This document shows, piece after piece, positions 41,343 through 50,690 of a DNA stretch of 64,000 nt. The position numbers were made by a program, and so were the translations under genes. A model generated the notes under the pieces. It was not told the origin of the DNA and ran no database searches. It worked only from the letters and a program-made list of their open reading frames with translations. Source of the DNA: Bacillota bacterium (lineage in GTDB: Bacteria > Bacillota > Clostridia > Lachnospirales > Lachnospiraceae); NCBI GenBank assembly GCA_023415595.1, contig JAEZJW010000168.1, positions 1 to 64,000 on the forward strand, in the 5' to 3' direction. Numbering within the stretch: the stretch's first letter is position 1; every line of letters starts with the position of its first letter.

Positions 41343-42098
41343 ATGGATACGAAGAATAATGAATATGTAGAAATTAATATCAAGGAAATAGTTAGGGTAT
41401 TGTTACATAAGAGCTGCTTTATCGTTCTGAGCGCGATTTTGTTCGCCTCTGCCGCAGCCTATATCAGTCTTTATCGATTAGTACCGATGTATACCTCCAC
41501 AACCAGCATCTATGTAATCAACCGGGAAGCAGAGAGTTCTCTGACTCTGGCAGATCTTCAGACGGGAAGCCAGCTGACTAAGGATTATAAGATCATAGTG
41601 AAAAGCCGCCCGGTTATGGAACAGGTAATTACGGATCTTAATTTAGCCGTAAGTCATGAAGAGCTTGCCGGTATGATCTCGGTATCCACACCTGATGATA
41701 CACGAATCCTTCAAATTGCAGCGAGCTATAGCGATCCGGTACTAGCCAGGGATATCGCAGACGCGGTTGCCAGAGTTTCCATAGAAAAGATGGTCGGAGT
41801 CATGGGAATGGAGGAAGTGAATGTTGTGGAACCGGGGAATCTTCCTGAAACTCCGTCCAGTCCTAATGTGAGAAAGAATACGGTATATGGAGGTATTTTG
41901 GGTATAGCAGTAGCATCCTTCTTCATAATCCTGGCATATCTGCTTAATGACTCCATTAAGACGATTGAGGATGTTGAAAAATATCTGGGAATTACAACCC
42001 TGAGCAGTATCCCAGTTGAGGAGATTACGAGTAAAAGGATCAAAGAGAAGAAAGAGCGGGGCAGGAGTAAACAGAAAAAATCAGCCTTGGCGAGTTAA
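41343..42098 (+). CDS. cpsC: CpsC/Wzz-type chain-length regulator, kinase activator
   Basis: A 251-residue polysaccharide co-polymerase. Two membrane helices (about residues 20-40 and 180-200) flank an extracellular Wzz domain. The N-terminal NEYVEINIKEIVRVLLHKS and the proline-rich PETPSSPNVRKN just before the second helix are characteristic. The cytoplasmic tail activates the separate BY-kinase encoded next, the Firmicutes arrangement. GAGGAG precedes the start. It controls chain length of the exported glycan. Confidence 0.9.
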   Translation: MDTKNNEYVEINIKEIVRVLLHKSCFIVLSAILFASAAAYISLYRLVPMYTSTTSIYVINREAESSLTLADLQTGSQLTKDYKIIVKSRPVMEQVITDLNLAVSHEELAGMISVSTPDDTRILQIAASYSDPVLARDIADAVARVSIEKMVGVMGMEEVNVVEPGNLPETPSSPNVRKNTVYGGILGIAVASFFIILAYLLNDSIKTIEDVEKYLGITTLSSIPVEEITSKRIKEKKERGRSKQKKSALAS

Positions 42099-42110
42099 AG
42101 GAGAATGAAA

Positions 42111-42815
42111 ATGCTGGTTAGCTTAGAGAAAGTAAATAAAGTAGGTTATAGAAGTAATGAAGCTTATAAGCTGCTAAGAACGAATATACAATTCTGCGGA
42201 AGTGATATTAAGGTGGTCTGCTTTACCAGCTGTCTTCCGAATGAAGGGAAATCCAGTGTTTCCTTCCATACGGCTGTATCCTTTGCGGAGAGCGGAAAAA
42301 GGACCCTGTTTATTGACGCGGACTTAAGAAGAAGTGTCACAGTGGGAAGGTATAAGCCTGACCAGGCAGTTCTGGGACTGACCCATTATCTGTCGGGGCA
42401 GAATGATCTGGAGGAGGTAGTATATAGAACCAACATCTCCAACCTTGATATGATCTTCACCGGGCCGGTATCCCCTAATCCCGCAGAACTGCTGGACAGT
42501 GAGTACTTTGATGATCTGTTCCGCCTGATGAAGGATGAGTATGATTATATCATTATTGATACACCACCGCTTGCCAGTGTCGTAGACGGTGCCATCATAT
42601 CGGAACACTGCGACGGATTAATATTGGTAATAGAAGCAAATGCTGTCAGCTATAAGCTGGCCCAGAAGGTCATGAAACAGCTCGAGAAGGGGAAATGTAA
42701 GATCCTTGGTGCTGTGCTGAATAAGGTGGATATAAAAATGGGCCAGTTCAATTACTACGGCAGGAAGTATAAAAAGTACTCAAAATATGAAAAGAAATAT
42801 TATGCCATAGATTAA
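42111..42815 (+). CDS. cpsD: CpsD-type bacterial tyrosine kinase
   Basis: A 234-residue BY-kinase. Walker A is SCLPNEGKSS, Walker A' is TLFIDADLRRS and Walker B is YIIIDTPPL. The C-terminal tail is a tyrosine cluster (YYGRKYKKYSKYEKKYY) for autophosphorylation. It works with CpsC and is reset by CpsB. The start is set at 42111, 7 bases after AGGAG; an ATG at 42105 nearly touches that site. Phosphorylation state controls assembly of the polysaccharide machinery. Confidence 0.92.
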   Translation: MLVSLEKVNKVGYRSNEAYKLLRTNIQFCGSDIKVVCFTSCLPNEGKSSVSFHTAVSFAESGKRTLFIDADLRRSVTVGRYKPDQAVLGLTHYLSGQNDLEEVVYRTNISNLDMIFTGPVSPNPAELLDSEYFDDLFRLMKDEYDYIIIDTPPLASVVDGAIISEHCDGLILVIEANAVSYKLAQKVMKQLEKGKCKILGAVLNKVDIKMGQFNYYGRKYKKYSKYEKKYYAID

Positions 42816-42988
42816 GTCACGTCCAGGATCTTAAGGATACGCGATAGTCCAAGGAGCAGACAGGACAGTTCACCTACGACAGGATAAGAGTGGAAATCCC
42901 TTCAAATATGATATGCAGTATGGAGAGATCGTATGGGAATTGCGTTGGAGGAAAGTGGATCCGAAGAGAAATGCCTGGAGGTGGTAGT

Positions 42989-43663
42989 ATGAGGAGAAAA
43001 TCCGCACCTCTGAGTATGACAATTATTATTATGGTGTTCATAATCAGTATTATGGGAGTAGCAAAATGGAGCCTGACCATGGGTATGGAGATTGATGCAC
43101 AAGCGGATGCAGATCAGGCGATGTTTAAGCCGGGAACCGGTTTGAACGAACCCGAGCAGCAGGTACTTCATAAGCTCTCCAGACTGATCGGTGATGTAAG
43201 GAAAGATAAGGACAGTAAGAGTATTACAGAAAACATCTATTATGAATGCCTGCTGGAACATTACAGGAATTATGGCATGGATTTAACTTCAGCGGCTGCA
43301 GCGAACATAGATCGGCTGATCAGTGACGGCAACAAATTGCTATTGCTGGAGAATGGAAGACAAATAACAGAAATGTCCTTCGACGGCAGGGAAGTTGCCA
43401 TACATATTTTTAAAAAGATCTATCGGTTCAGCGGACTCAAGCTGGGGATTAACCCTGACGGAACAATAGATAAGATTGAGAACAGCACAGGAGAGCTATA
43501 TTATGAGAATAATTTCAACGAGCCAGAGGAGTTCAGGCTTGATATGCTGATCATCATCCTTATGGTTCTCGGCATGCTGCTCGTTGTGTGTATCGTCATA
43601 ACCAAGAGGAATCAACTATTTGTAAAAGGTGAGGAATACATAAATGAGAAAGGAATTGCTTAA
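42989..43663 (+). CDS. Hypothetical protein with N- and C-terminal membrane helices
   Basis: 224 residues, unrecognised. An N-terminal hydrophobic helix (about 8-28) and a C-terminal helix (about 190-210) flank a soluble, mostly charged domain of about 160 residues. That topology resembles the CpsC/Wzz type with an external domain. It lies between the tyrosine kinase and the initiating transferase, inside the regulatory module. GGAGG lies 7 bases before the ATG at 42989; the frame is open back to 42890. It overlaps the next gene by 20 bp. A role in regulating assembly is only a guess from position. Confidence 0.55.
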   Translation: MRRKSAPLSMTIIIMVFIISIMGVAKWSLTMGMEIDAQADADQAMFKPGTGLNEPEQQVLHKLSRLIGDVRKDKDSKSITENIYYECLLEHYRNYGMDLTSAAAANIDRLISDGNKLLLLENGRQITEMSFDGREVAIHIFKKIYRFSGLKLGINPDGTIDKIENSTGELYYENNFNEPEEFRLDMLIIILMVLGMLLVVCIVITKRNQLFVKGEEYINEKGIA

Positions 43664-45056
43664 TAAATATCTATTAATAGTAGATATCTGCAGCCTGATC
43701 CTATCCTTTCTGGCAGCAGCCTGGATCCGATATGGCAGCATCACTGACCAATGGTATCATATACGGATCTACGGTGCAGCGATTGTGATTGTCATCCTAT
43801 TATATATTGTAATTTATTATCTGTACGATACCTACAAGAATCTTTTTAAGCGTGGTTTCCTGGAAGAAATGTTTGTAGTGATAAAGATCAACAGCTTACT
43901 TGCAGTCACGCTGACCGCGATCCTCTATATTTTCCAGAGAGGGGCTTATTTTTCGAGACTGTTTTTCTTGTGCTTCTTCCTATTAAACATGCTGTTGACC
44001 TACATATTCAGGCAGTATTTTAAGCTGATTCTTCTGGGTGTATATAAGAAAAGTAATTCCAGTAATAAGATCATGGTGATGACCACCTCAGATCAGGTGA
44101 ACAGCCTGCTCTATACGCTTCAGGATGAGAATGAGTGGGAATATCAGATCACCGGCTTAGTTATTCTGGATAAGACCATGATTGGGCAGAATATTAACGG
44201 CATCCTGGTAAAAGCAGATATTCAGAATATGTTTGAGGTCGTTAGGAATGAAGTGATTGACGGTGTATTCCTCCATATTCCCAACGGGAATTCCATGAAC
44301 CTGGATTTAGAGGAAACAGTTCTGGAATTTCAGAATATGGGAATCACAGTAGATCTGAGTATTAATACCTTCGGATTAAGGATCCATGAGAAGGTAGTAC
44401 GGGAGGTCAGCGGATACCACGTTCTTACCTTCAGCTCCAGGTTATTTACGGAGAGCCAGATGATTTTCAAGCGGTTGATCGATCTGGTGGGTGGGATAGC
44501 CGGCAGTTTGATCACCCTTCTGCTGACTATGTTCATAGCACCTGCTATTCTGATCGAATCAAGGGGTCCGGTATTCTTCTCACAGGTTCGGATCGGAAGA
44601 AACGGAAGACGTTTTAAGATACTAAAATTCCGGTCCATGTATGCCGATGCCGAGAACCGCATGGAAGAGCTGATGCAGCAGAACGAGATGAAGGGGTTCA
44701 TGTTTAAGATGGAGAATGATCCCCGGGTAACCAAGGTCGGAAGATTCTTACGTAAAACAAGTCTGGACGAGTTCCCTCAGTTCTTTAACGTACTAAAAGG
44801 AGACATGAGCCTCGTGGGGACAAGACCTCCTACTGAGAAAGAATTCTATCAGTATGAAAACAGACATAAGAGACGTCTCGCTTTAAAAGCAGGGCTGACG
44901 GGCCTTTGGCAGGTCAGTGGGCGAAGTGAGATCAATGATTTTGAAGATGTGGTAAAGCTCGATTTAGAATATATCGATAACTGGACATTAAAGATGGATA
45001 TCAGGATAATACTGAAAACGATTGGGGTTGTGCTGTTTGGGAAAGGGGCAAAGTAA
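43644..45056 (+). CDS. Undecaprenyl-phosphate sugar phosphotransferase (initiating PGT, WbaP/CpsE type)
   Basis: A 470-residue polyprenyl-phosphate glycosyl-1-phosphate transferase that starts repeat-unit synthesis. Four or five N-terminal helices and a CoA-binding-like middle domain precede a membrane re-entrant helix (about 275-300). The catalytic domain has GPVFFSQVRIGRNGRRFKILKFRSM, LDEFPQFFNVLKGDMSLVGTRPP and GLTGLWQVSGRS. It would transfer glucose- or galactose-1-phosphate to undecaprenyl phosphate. The start overlaps the end of the preceding hypothetical gene and has GAGG 9 bases upstream. Confidence 0.93.
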   Translation: MRKELLNKYLLIVDICSLILSFLAAAWIRYGSITDQWYHIRIYGAAIVIVILLYIVIYYLYDTYKNLFKRGFLEEMFVVIKINSLLAVTLTAILYIFQRGAYFSRLFFLCFFLLNMLLTYIFRQYFKLILLGVYKKSNSSNKIMVMTTSDQVNSLLYTLQDENEWEYQITGLVILDKTMIGQNINGILVKADIQNMFEVVRNEVIDGVFLHIPNGNSMNLDLEETVLEFQNMGITVDLSINTFGLRIHEKVVREVSGYHVLTFSSRLFTESQMIFKRLIDLVGGIAGSLITLLLTMFIAPAILIESRGPVFFSQVRIGRNGRRFKILKFRSMYADAENRMEELMQQNEMKGFMFKMENDPRVTKVGRFLRKTSLDEFPQFFNVLKGDMSLVGTRPPTEKEFYQYENRHKRRLALKAGLTGLWQVSGRSEINDFEDVVKLDLEYIDNWTLKMDIRIILKTIGVVLFGKGAK

Positions 45057-45059
45057 TTC

Positions 45060-46247
45060 ATGCACCAGAAAAGACATCAGGAAAAGAAAGATGGCCGGAA
45101 GGGAAACGCCCTGAGAATTGCGATGATCGGGCATAAACGTATTCCTTCCAGAGAGGGTGGCATTGAGGTGGTTGTTGAGGAGATCTCCAGACGGTTAGTA
45201 ACAGAAGGGCATGAGGTTTTTGCCTATAACCGGAAAGCTCCTGCTGTTCATGAAACGCGGCTCGAAGACAGGGAAGTCGCAGCTGCCGGGAACCGGAAGG
45301 AATATCAGGGGATACATCTGATCACCATACCCACTCTCTACAAAAGTAAATACAATGCATTGATCTATTCCATCCTTGGTTCAGTAAGGGCTCTGCGAGG
45401 CCGTTATGACGCAATCCATTACCATGCGGAAGGACCCTGTGCCATGCTATGGCTTCCGCATATGTTCGGAATCAGGACTGTTGCTACGATCCATGGACTG
45501 GACTGGCAAAGATCGAAATGGAAGGGTTTTGCGGTCAGATATCTTAAATTCGGCGAAAAAATAGCTGCAAAATATGCGGACGAGATTATCGTATTATCGA
45601 GGAATATACAGAACTACTTCATGGATACCTATCAGAGAGCGGTTCACTATATACCTAACGGGATAGAGAAACCTGTGTTAAGGGATGCTCGGGTCATCTC
45701 GCAGAAATGGGGTCTGAAGAAGAGGAACTATCTGCTTTTTCTGGCCAGAATCGTTCCTGAGAAAGGGCTTCATTATTTGATTGACACCTTCAAGGAGCTG
45801 GAAACCTCTATGAAATTAGTGATCGCCGGTGGCAGCAGCCATACGGACAGATACCTGCAGGAGGTTGTCAGCGGTGCAGCTTCAGATCCGCGCATTTTGT
45901 TTACCGGGTTTATTCAGGGGGAAGAGCTGGAGGAACTCTACAGTAATACTTACCTCTATATTTTGCCCTCCGATCTGGAGGGTATGCCGGTCAGCCTGTT
46001 GGAAGCTATGAGCTACGGAAACTGCTGCCTGGTAAGTGATATCCCGGAGTGCGCCGAGGTTGTAGAGGACAGAGCAGTAACCTTCAGAAGAGGCGATCTG
46101 TCCGATCTGAAGGAAAAGCTGCAATTTCTGATCGATCAACCCGAAGCGGTAAATCAGTATAGGGAAAGGGCTTCGGACTATATCTGCGGAAAATATAACT
46201 GGGACAATATTGTAAAGGACACCTTGGCTTTATATGGCGAACCTTGA
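45060..46247 (+). CDS. Glycosyltransferase family 4 (DUF1972/rhamnosyltransferase-like)
   Basis: A 395-residue GT-B enzyme. RIAMIGHKRIPSREGGIEVVVEEISRRL is the N-terminal signature of a GT4 subgroup that includes Cps2T-like transferases, commonly the second step after the initiating transferase. The donor site has FLARIVPEKGL, IAGGSSHTDRY and the E-x7-E motif EGMPVSLLEAMSYG. It follows the initiator by 3 bp, fitting second-sugar addition. Donor identity is inferred at best. Confidence 0.82.
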   Translation: MHQKRHQEKKDGRKGNALRIAMIGHKRIPSREGGIEVVVEEISRRLVTEGHEVFAYNRKAPAVHETRLEDREVAAAGNRKEYQGIHLITIPTLYKSKYNALIYSILGSVRALRGRYDAIHYHAEGPCAMLWLPHMFGIRTVATIHGLDWQRSKWKGFAVRYLKFGEKIAAKYADEIIVLSRNIQNYFMDTYQRAVHYIPNGIEKPVLRDARVISQKWGLKKRNYLLFLARIVPEKGLHYLIDTFKELETSMKLVIAGGSSHTDRYLQEVVSGAASDPRILFTGFIQGEELEELYSNTYLYILPSDLEGMPVSLLEAMSYGNCCLVSDIPECAEVVEDRAVTFRRGDLSDLKEKLQFLIDQPEAVNQYRERASDYICGKYNWDNIVKDTLALYGEP

Positions 46248-46257
46248 GGAGAATATC

Positions 46258-47280
46258 ATGCATGGTAAGGACAACGTAATACTTGTGGATTTTAAACCCG
46301 GGACTGAATGGAAATTCCTGAGTGGTATCAAAGAAAAGACACTGAGAGAATGGAAAGTCATTAATTATGTGAGCAACAAGGATAGAGGCAGTGTTCGGTT
46401 TAACATAAAACGGTATGTAAAATACTTCACATTTACCTTCAGAATATTCCTGCATAGAAAAGAGTTTTCGAATATTATTGCATGGCAGCAGTTCTATGGG
46501 TTGATTTATGCATTCTACTGCAGGATGTTCCATTGCCGGAAAGTAAATAAACTGGTTGTTATGACTTTCATCTATAAGGATAAGGCCGGTCCGATAGGAT
46601 ATCTCTACCGTAGCTTTATCAGATATATCCTCAGAAGTAACTACATAGACAGGATCATATGTTTTTCATCCGGTGAATGCTCTTACTATGCTTCGCTGTT
46701 TCAAATAAAAGAGGATATCTTCAGTTTCATTCCTTTGGGTGAAGAGTTACCAGCTGCGGATTCTGCCGGTACGACTGAGGTGGATGGGGAAAAGGATTAT
46801 ATACTGGCGATCGGATATAGCTGCAGGGATTATGAATTTCTCATAGATACTCTGAAGAACAAGAAATACCAGGTCAGGATCTACGCCGATAAAAATGATT
46901 GCTCTTCCAGCAGTAATATTAAGATGTATAAGAGCATATCCCACAATCTGATCGACCTTTTTTCCAACAGCAGATGTATCGCCATTCCGCTGAAGAATAC
47001 CGATATAGCGGCCGGGCAGCTCTCAATGCTTCATGCCATGCAGCTTGGAAAGCCGGTAATCGTAACAGATACCAAAGGAGCCTGGGATTATATCAGCCAT
47101 GGTGAGAATGGGTTTATCGCTCCGAATAAGAAGCAGGTTTGGTTGGATTATATAGACAAAATGTATAACGATGAAGCGCTATACCAATCCCTGTGCAACA
47201 ATGCCGTCAAAAGGTATCAGGCCTATCATTCCCTGGAAGCAATGGGTAGAAGTATAGGGAATCTGGTTTTATCGATTTAA
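46258..47280 (+). CDS. Putative glycosyltransferase (GT-B, divergent)
   Basis: 340 residues. The C-terminal half has IAIPLKNTDIAAGQLSMLHAMQLGKPVIVTDTKGAWDYISHGENGFIA, similar to the donor domain of GT4 enzymes. The usual second glutamate of the E-x7-E motif is replaced (LHAM), so donor handling may differ. The N-terminal half shows no familiar acceptor motif. The start at 46258 has GAGGAG upstream; an in-frame ATG at 46234 overlaps the previous gene. It probably acts on the repeat unit. Confidence 0.6.
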   Translation: MHGKDNVILVDFKPGTEWKFLSGIKEKTLREWKVINYVSNKDRGSVRFNIKRYVKYFTFTFRIFLHRKEFSNIIAWQQFYGLIYAFYCRMFHCRKVNKLVVMTFIYKDKAGPIGYLYRSFIRYILRSNYIDRIICFSSGECSYYASLFQIKEDIFSFIPLGEELPAADSAGTTEVDGEKDYILAIGYSCRDYEFLIDTLKNKKYQVRIYADKNDCSSSSNIKMYKSISHNLIDLFSNSRCIAIPLKNTDIAAGQLSMLHAMQLGKPVIVTDTKGAWDYISHGENGFIAPNKKQVWLDYIDKMYNDEALYQSLCNNAVKRYQAYHSLEAMGRSIGNLVLSI

Positions 47281-47302
47281 TACATACCGGAGGAAGTTTT
47301 AA

Positions 47303-48076
47303 ATGAAGGTAGTTATTCTGGCAGGCGGCTTAGGCACCAGAATTATGGAGGAGTCGCATCTGAAACCCAAACCAATGATAGAAATAGGCGGAAAGCCTAT
47401 CCTATGGCACATCATGAAGGGGTATTCCCATTATGGCTTTAATGACTTTATCATCTGTTCCGGTTACAAGCAAAATGTGATTAAGGAATGGTTTGCCCAC
47501 TATTTTATCCATACCAGTGATATTACCTTTGACTTCACCGAAGGAAATAAAGTAATTCTCCACAATCAGTTCTCCGAACCCTGGAAGGTGACTGTCATAG
47601 ATACCGGCTTATATACTGCTACCGGTGGCCGTGTAAAACGAGTCAGGGACTATATCGGAGCTGAGACCTTCTTTCTTACCTATGGGGACGGAGTTTCAGA
47701 TGTAGATATCTCTGAGGTCCTTAAGTTTCACAGGGACAATGGAAAGCTGGCTACCCTGACTGCTATCCAGCCGGATGGCCGCTTTGGGATTATGGACCTT
47801 CAGGAAAACCAGATACTATCCTTCCGGGAAAAAAGCCGTAAGGACAGTAACTGGGTGAACGGCGGCTTCATGGTGCTGGAACCGGAGGTAATCGATTATG
47901 TCGCTGATGAAACCGTAATGTTTGAGAAGGAGCCGCTGGAGCAGCTATCCAGGGAGGGGGAACTCTTGTGCTACAAGCATGACGGGTTCTGGCAGTGCAT
48001 GGATACCCTAAGGGATAAGGAAAAGCTGGAAAGCTTATGGGCTGCGGGAAATGCACCCTGGAAGGTATGGCAATGA
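47303..48076 (+). CDS. rfbF: Glucose-1-phosphate cytidylyltransferase
   Basis: 257 residues. It makes CDP-glucose from CTP and glucose 1-phosphate, the first step to CDP-linked 3,6-dideoxyhexoses. VILAGGLGTRIMEESHLKPKPMIEIGGKPILWHIMKGYSHYGFNDFIICSGYK is the characteristic start, with TYGDGVSDVDISE as the metal site and RFGIMDL further on. GGAGG precedes the start. Together with rfbG and rfbH it forms a canonical pathway block. Confidence 0.93.
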   Translation: MKVVILAGGLGTRIMEESHLKPKPMIEIGGKPILWHIMKGYSHYGFNDFIICSGYKQNVIKEWFAHYFIHTSDITFDFTEGNKVILHNQFSEPWKVTVIDTGLYTATGGRVKRVRDYIGAETFFLTYGDGVSDVDISEVLKFHRDNGKLATLTAIQPDGRFGIMDLQENQILSFREKSRKDSNWVNGGFMVLEPEVIDYVADETVMFEKEPLEQLSREGELLCYKHDGFWQCMDTLRDKEKLESLWAAGNAPWKVWQ

Positions 48077-48106
48077 GAGGAAATAAATGGTTCGTTGGAG
48101 GTTATG

Positions 48107-49231
48107 ATGAAGCCGGAAGTTATGAATGACATATCATTTGATCTGGATTTTTATCGGGGGAAAAAGGTATTTGTTACCGGGCATACCGGATTTAAAGGTG
48201 CATGGATCTGTAGAATGCTGCAAAATGCAGGTGCGATCCTGACAGGCTATTCTCTTGACCCTCCTACAAATCCTTCTCTTTATGAAATAGCTGGGATAGG
48301 AAAAGGAATCACTGCAATATCCGGAGATATCAGGGACCTGGCTGCCCTAAAGGAAGCCTTTGACCGGGCACAGCCGGAGATCGTATTTCATCTGGCTGCA
48401 CAGCCCATTGTCCGTGACAGCTACAAGGAGCCTGTTTATACCTATGAAACGAATGTCATGGGTACGGTTCACATCCTGGAATGCATCCGGTTATCCCGGT
48501 GCGTGAGGTCCTTTGTGAATATTACCACCGATAAGGTGTATCAGAACAGGGAGAGAGAATGGGCCTACAGGGAGAATGAACCCCTGGATGGCTATGATCC
48601 GTATTCTAACAGCAAGTCCTGTTCTGAACTGGTAACTCATTGTTATAAGAATTCCTTCTTTGCTGACGAACGAGTGGCCATCTCTACGGTAAGGGCAGGA
48701 AATGTCATTGGAGGAGGGGACTTTGCCGTTGACCGTATTCTGCCTGACTGTATCCGGGCTGCCATGGAGGGGAGAGTAATTCCCTTAAGGAATCCATATT
48801 CCATCAGGCCCTACCAGCATGTGCTGGAGGCAGTTTATGCCTATCTCATGATCGCTGCGATGCAGTATAAAGACCACAGCTATGCTGGTTATTATAATGT
48901 AGGACCGGAGGAAACAGATTGTTACCGGACCATCAATCTTGTGGACTTATTTGTTAGGAAATGGGGAGAAGGGGTGACTTATCTGAATCAGTACGATGGT
49001 GGACCCTATGAAGCCAGGTGTCTGAAGCTGGATTGTTCGAAGCTTAAGAATACCTTCGGCTGGAGACCGCGCCTCAATCTGGAAGCTGCAGTGGAATTGA
49101 CTGTGGAGTGGTTTCGGTGCTGGCGCAGCCACGGAGATGCAGCAGCCTGCATGGATAGTCAGATAGGGAGGTTTCTCCGATCGGGCCAGAACACAGAACG
49201 AAGAAAAGAGATCATATTTATTGGAGGATAA
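48107..49231 (+). CDS. rfbG: CDP-glucose 4,6-dehydratase
   Basis: A 374-residue extended SDR. It converts CDP-glucose to CDP-4-keto-6-deoxyglucose. The NAD motif is VTGHTGFKGAWI near residue 20, with HLAAQPIVRDSY and the catalytic YDPYSNSK (YxxxK) plus NITTDKVY. It lies 30 bp after rfbF. The start at 48107 has GGAGG 5 bases upstream; an ATG at 48104 and another at 48122 are in frame or close by. Confidence 0.93.
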   Translation: MKPEVMNDISFDLDFYRGKKVFVTGHTGFKGAWICRMLQNAGAILTGYSLDPPTNPSLYEIAGIGKGITAISGDIRDLAALKEAFDRAQPEIVFHLAAQPIVRDSYKEPVYTYETNVMGTVHILECIRLSRCVRSFVNITTDKVYQNREREWAYRENEPLDGYDPYSNSKSCSELVTHCYKNSFFADERVAISTVRAGNVIGGGDFAVDRILPDCIRAAMEGRVIPLRNPYSIRPYQHVLEAVYAYLMIAAMQYKDHSYAGYYNVGPEETDCYRTINLVDLFVRKWGEGVTYLNQYDGGPYEARCLKLDCSKLKNTFGWRPRLNLEAAVELTVEWFRCWRSHGDAAACMDSQIGRFLRSGQNTERRKEIIFIGG

Positions 49232-49236
49232 CAAAA

Positions 49237-50568
49237 GTGCAGGATCATAGTACACAAGCTCAGGCAAGGGAACATATCCTTACTCTGGTTAAGGAATATT
49301 GCAATACCTATCATAACAGAAAAGCTTACGAGGAGGGAGATAGAATTCCATATGCTGCCCGTGTTTACGATCAAGATGAAATGTGCGCTCTGGTAGATGC
49401 AGGTCTGGACTTTTGGCTGACCTCCGGAAGATATACGGAGCTATTTGAGACCGAACTGGCAAAATATCTGGGAATCAGATACTGCAGCCTGGTGAATTCA
49501 GGTTCGAGTGCCAATCTGCTTGCCTTCATGGCACTGACCTCCCCTCTGCTCGGAAAAAGAATGATAGGCAGGGGAGATGAGGTGATTACCGTAGCGGCAG
49601 GTTTTCCAACGACAGTCGCTCCCTGTATCCAGTATGGAGCTGTACCGGTCTTCGTAGATGTTACAATCCCCGAGTATAACGTGGATATTACTAAGCTGGA
49701 GGCTGCCGTCTCAGACCGGACGAAGGCGGTCATGCTTGCACACACATTGGGGAATCCGTTTCCGGTCGGAGCTGTCAAGGCCTTCTGCCGTAAATATGAT
49801 CTGTGGCTGATAGAGGACAATTGTGACGCTCTGGGCGCTAAATACAGGCTGCACGGAGAGATGAAAATGACGGGTACCTTTGGAGATATCGGAACCAGCA
49901 GCTTCTATCCTCCCCATCATATGACCATGGGAGAGGGTGGAGCGGTATATACCGATAATCCGATGCTGCATAAGATCCTGCGCTCTCTTCGGGATTGGGG
50001 AAGGGACTGCAGCTGCCCTTCCGGCAGTGATAATCTGTGCGGACATCGCTTTGAGAAGCAATATCCTAATCTGCCCTTCGGCTATGACCATAAATACGTT
50101 TATTCCCATTTCGGCTATAACCTGAAGGCAACCGATCTTCAGGCGGCGGTGGGCTGTGCCCAGTTAAAGAAGCTGCCGGACTTTATTGCACGCAGGAATC
50201 ACAATTTTAACAGACTAAGGGCTGCACTTGCAGCAGCATCGGATCGTCTGATCCTGCCGAAGCCCTGTGAGAACTCGGAACCCTCCTGGTTCGGCTTCCC
50301 GATTACCTGCAGGGAGGGTACGGATAAGAATTCCCTGGTCAGGGCATTAGAAACGAAAGGCGTCCAGACCAGGATGCTGTTTGCCGGTAATCTGATCAGA
50401 CAGCCCTGTTTCCATGAGATGGCGGAGAAGCAGGAGGGCTATCGGATTGCAGGTGAGCTTAAGGTAACGGATCAAATCATGGAACATACCTTCTGGGTTG
50501 GAGTCTATCCCGGCTTGACCGACCGGATGATTGATGCAATGGCAGAACGGCTTCTGCAGGTTCTGTAG
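49237..50568 (+). CDS. rfbH: CDP-4-keto-6-deoxy-D-glucose 3-dehydrase (E1, PMP/iron-sulfur)
   Basis: A 443-residue aminotransferase-fold enzyme that removes the C3 hydroxyl of CDP-4-keto-6-deoxyglucose. The usual PLP lysine is replaced by histidine, FYPPHHMTMGEGG (His227-His228), as in E1/RfbH dehydrases. The cysteines Cys258-x-Cys260-x7-Cys268, with Cys196 upstream, fit the [2Fe-2S] site of E1. It needs a flavin/iron-sulfur reductase (E3), and no such gene is in the window. The GTG start at 49237 has GGAGG 9 bases upstream. It follows rfbG by 5 bp. Confidence 0.92.
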   Translation: MQDHSTQAQAREHILTLVKEYCNTYHNRKAYEEGDRIPYAARVYDQDEMCALVDAGLDFWLTSGRYTELFETELAKYLGIRYCSLVNSGSSANLLAFMALTSPLLGKRMIGRGDEVITVAAGFPTTVAPCIQYGAVPVFVDVTIPEYNVDITKLEAAVSDRTKAVMLAHTLGNPFPVGAVKAFCRKYDLWLIEDNCDALGAKYRLHGEMKMTGTFGDIGTSSFYPPHHMTMGEGGAVYTDNPMLHKILRSLRDWGRDCSCPSGSDNLCGHRFEKQYPNLPFGYDHKYVYSHFGYNLKATDLQAAVGCAQLKKLPDFIARRNHNFNRLRAALAAASDRLILPKPCENSEPSWFGFPITCREGTDKNSLVRALETKGVQTRMLFAGNLIRQPCFHEMAEKQEGYRIAGELKVTDQIMEHTFWVGVYPGLTDRMIDAMAERLLQVL

Positions 50569-50574
50569 GTCTGC

Positions 50575-50592
50575 CCGGTATTCAAATACCGG
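50575..50592 (+). repeat. Perfect short hairpin after rfbH
   Basis: CCGGTATT and AATACCGG are separated by only CA and followed by TTGTTACT. It may attenuate or stabilise the transcript end within the operon. The next 100 bases are unusually G-rich on the plus strand. Confidence 0.4.
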
Positions 50593-50690
50593 TTGTTACT
50601 GCGGGGATGAGTTTTGGTTATGGGGCAATAGGGCAGAAAATATGAGAGATATGTTATCGGGGAATAGTTAGGATTTGGGGATATGGGAAT

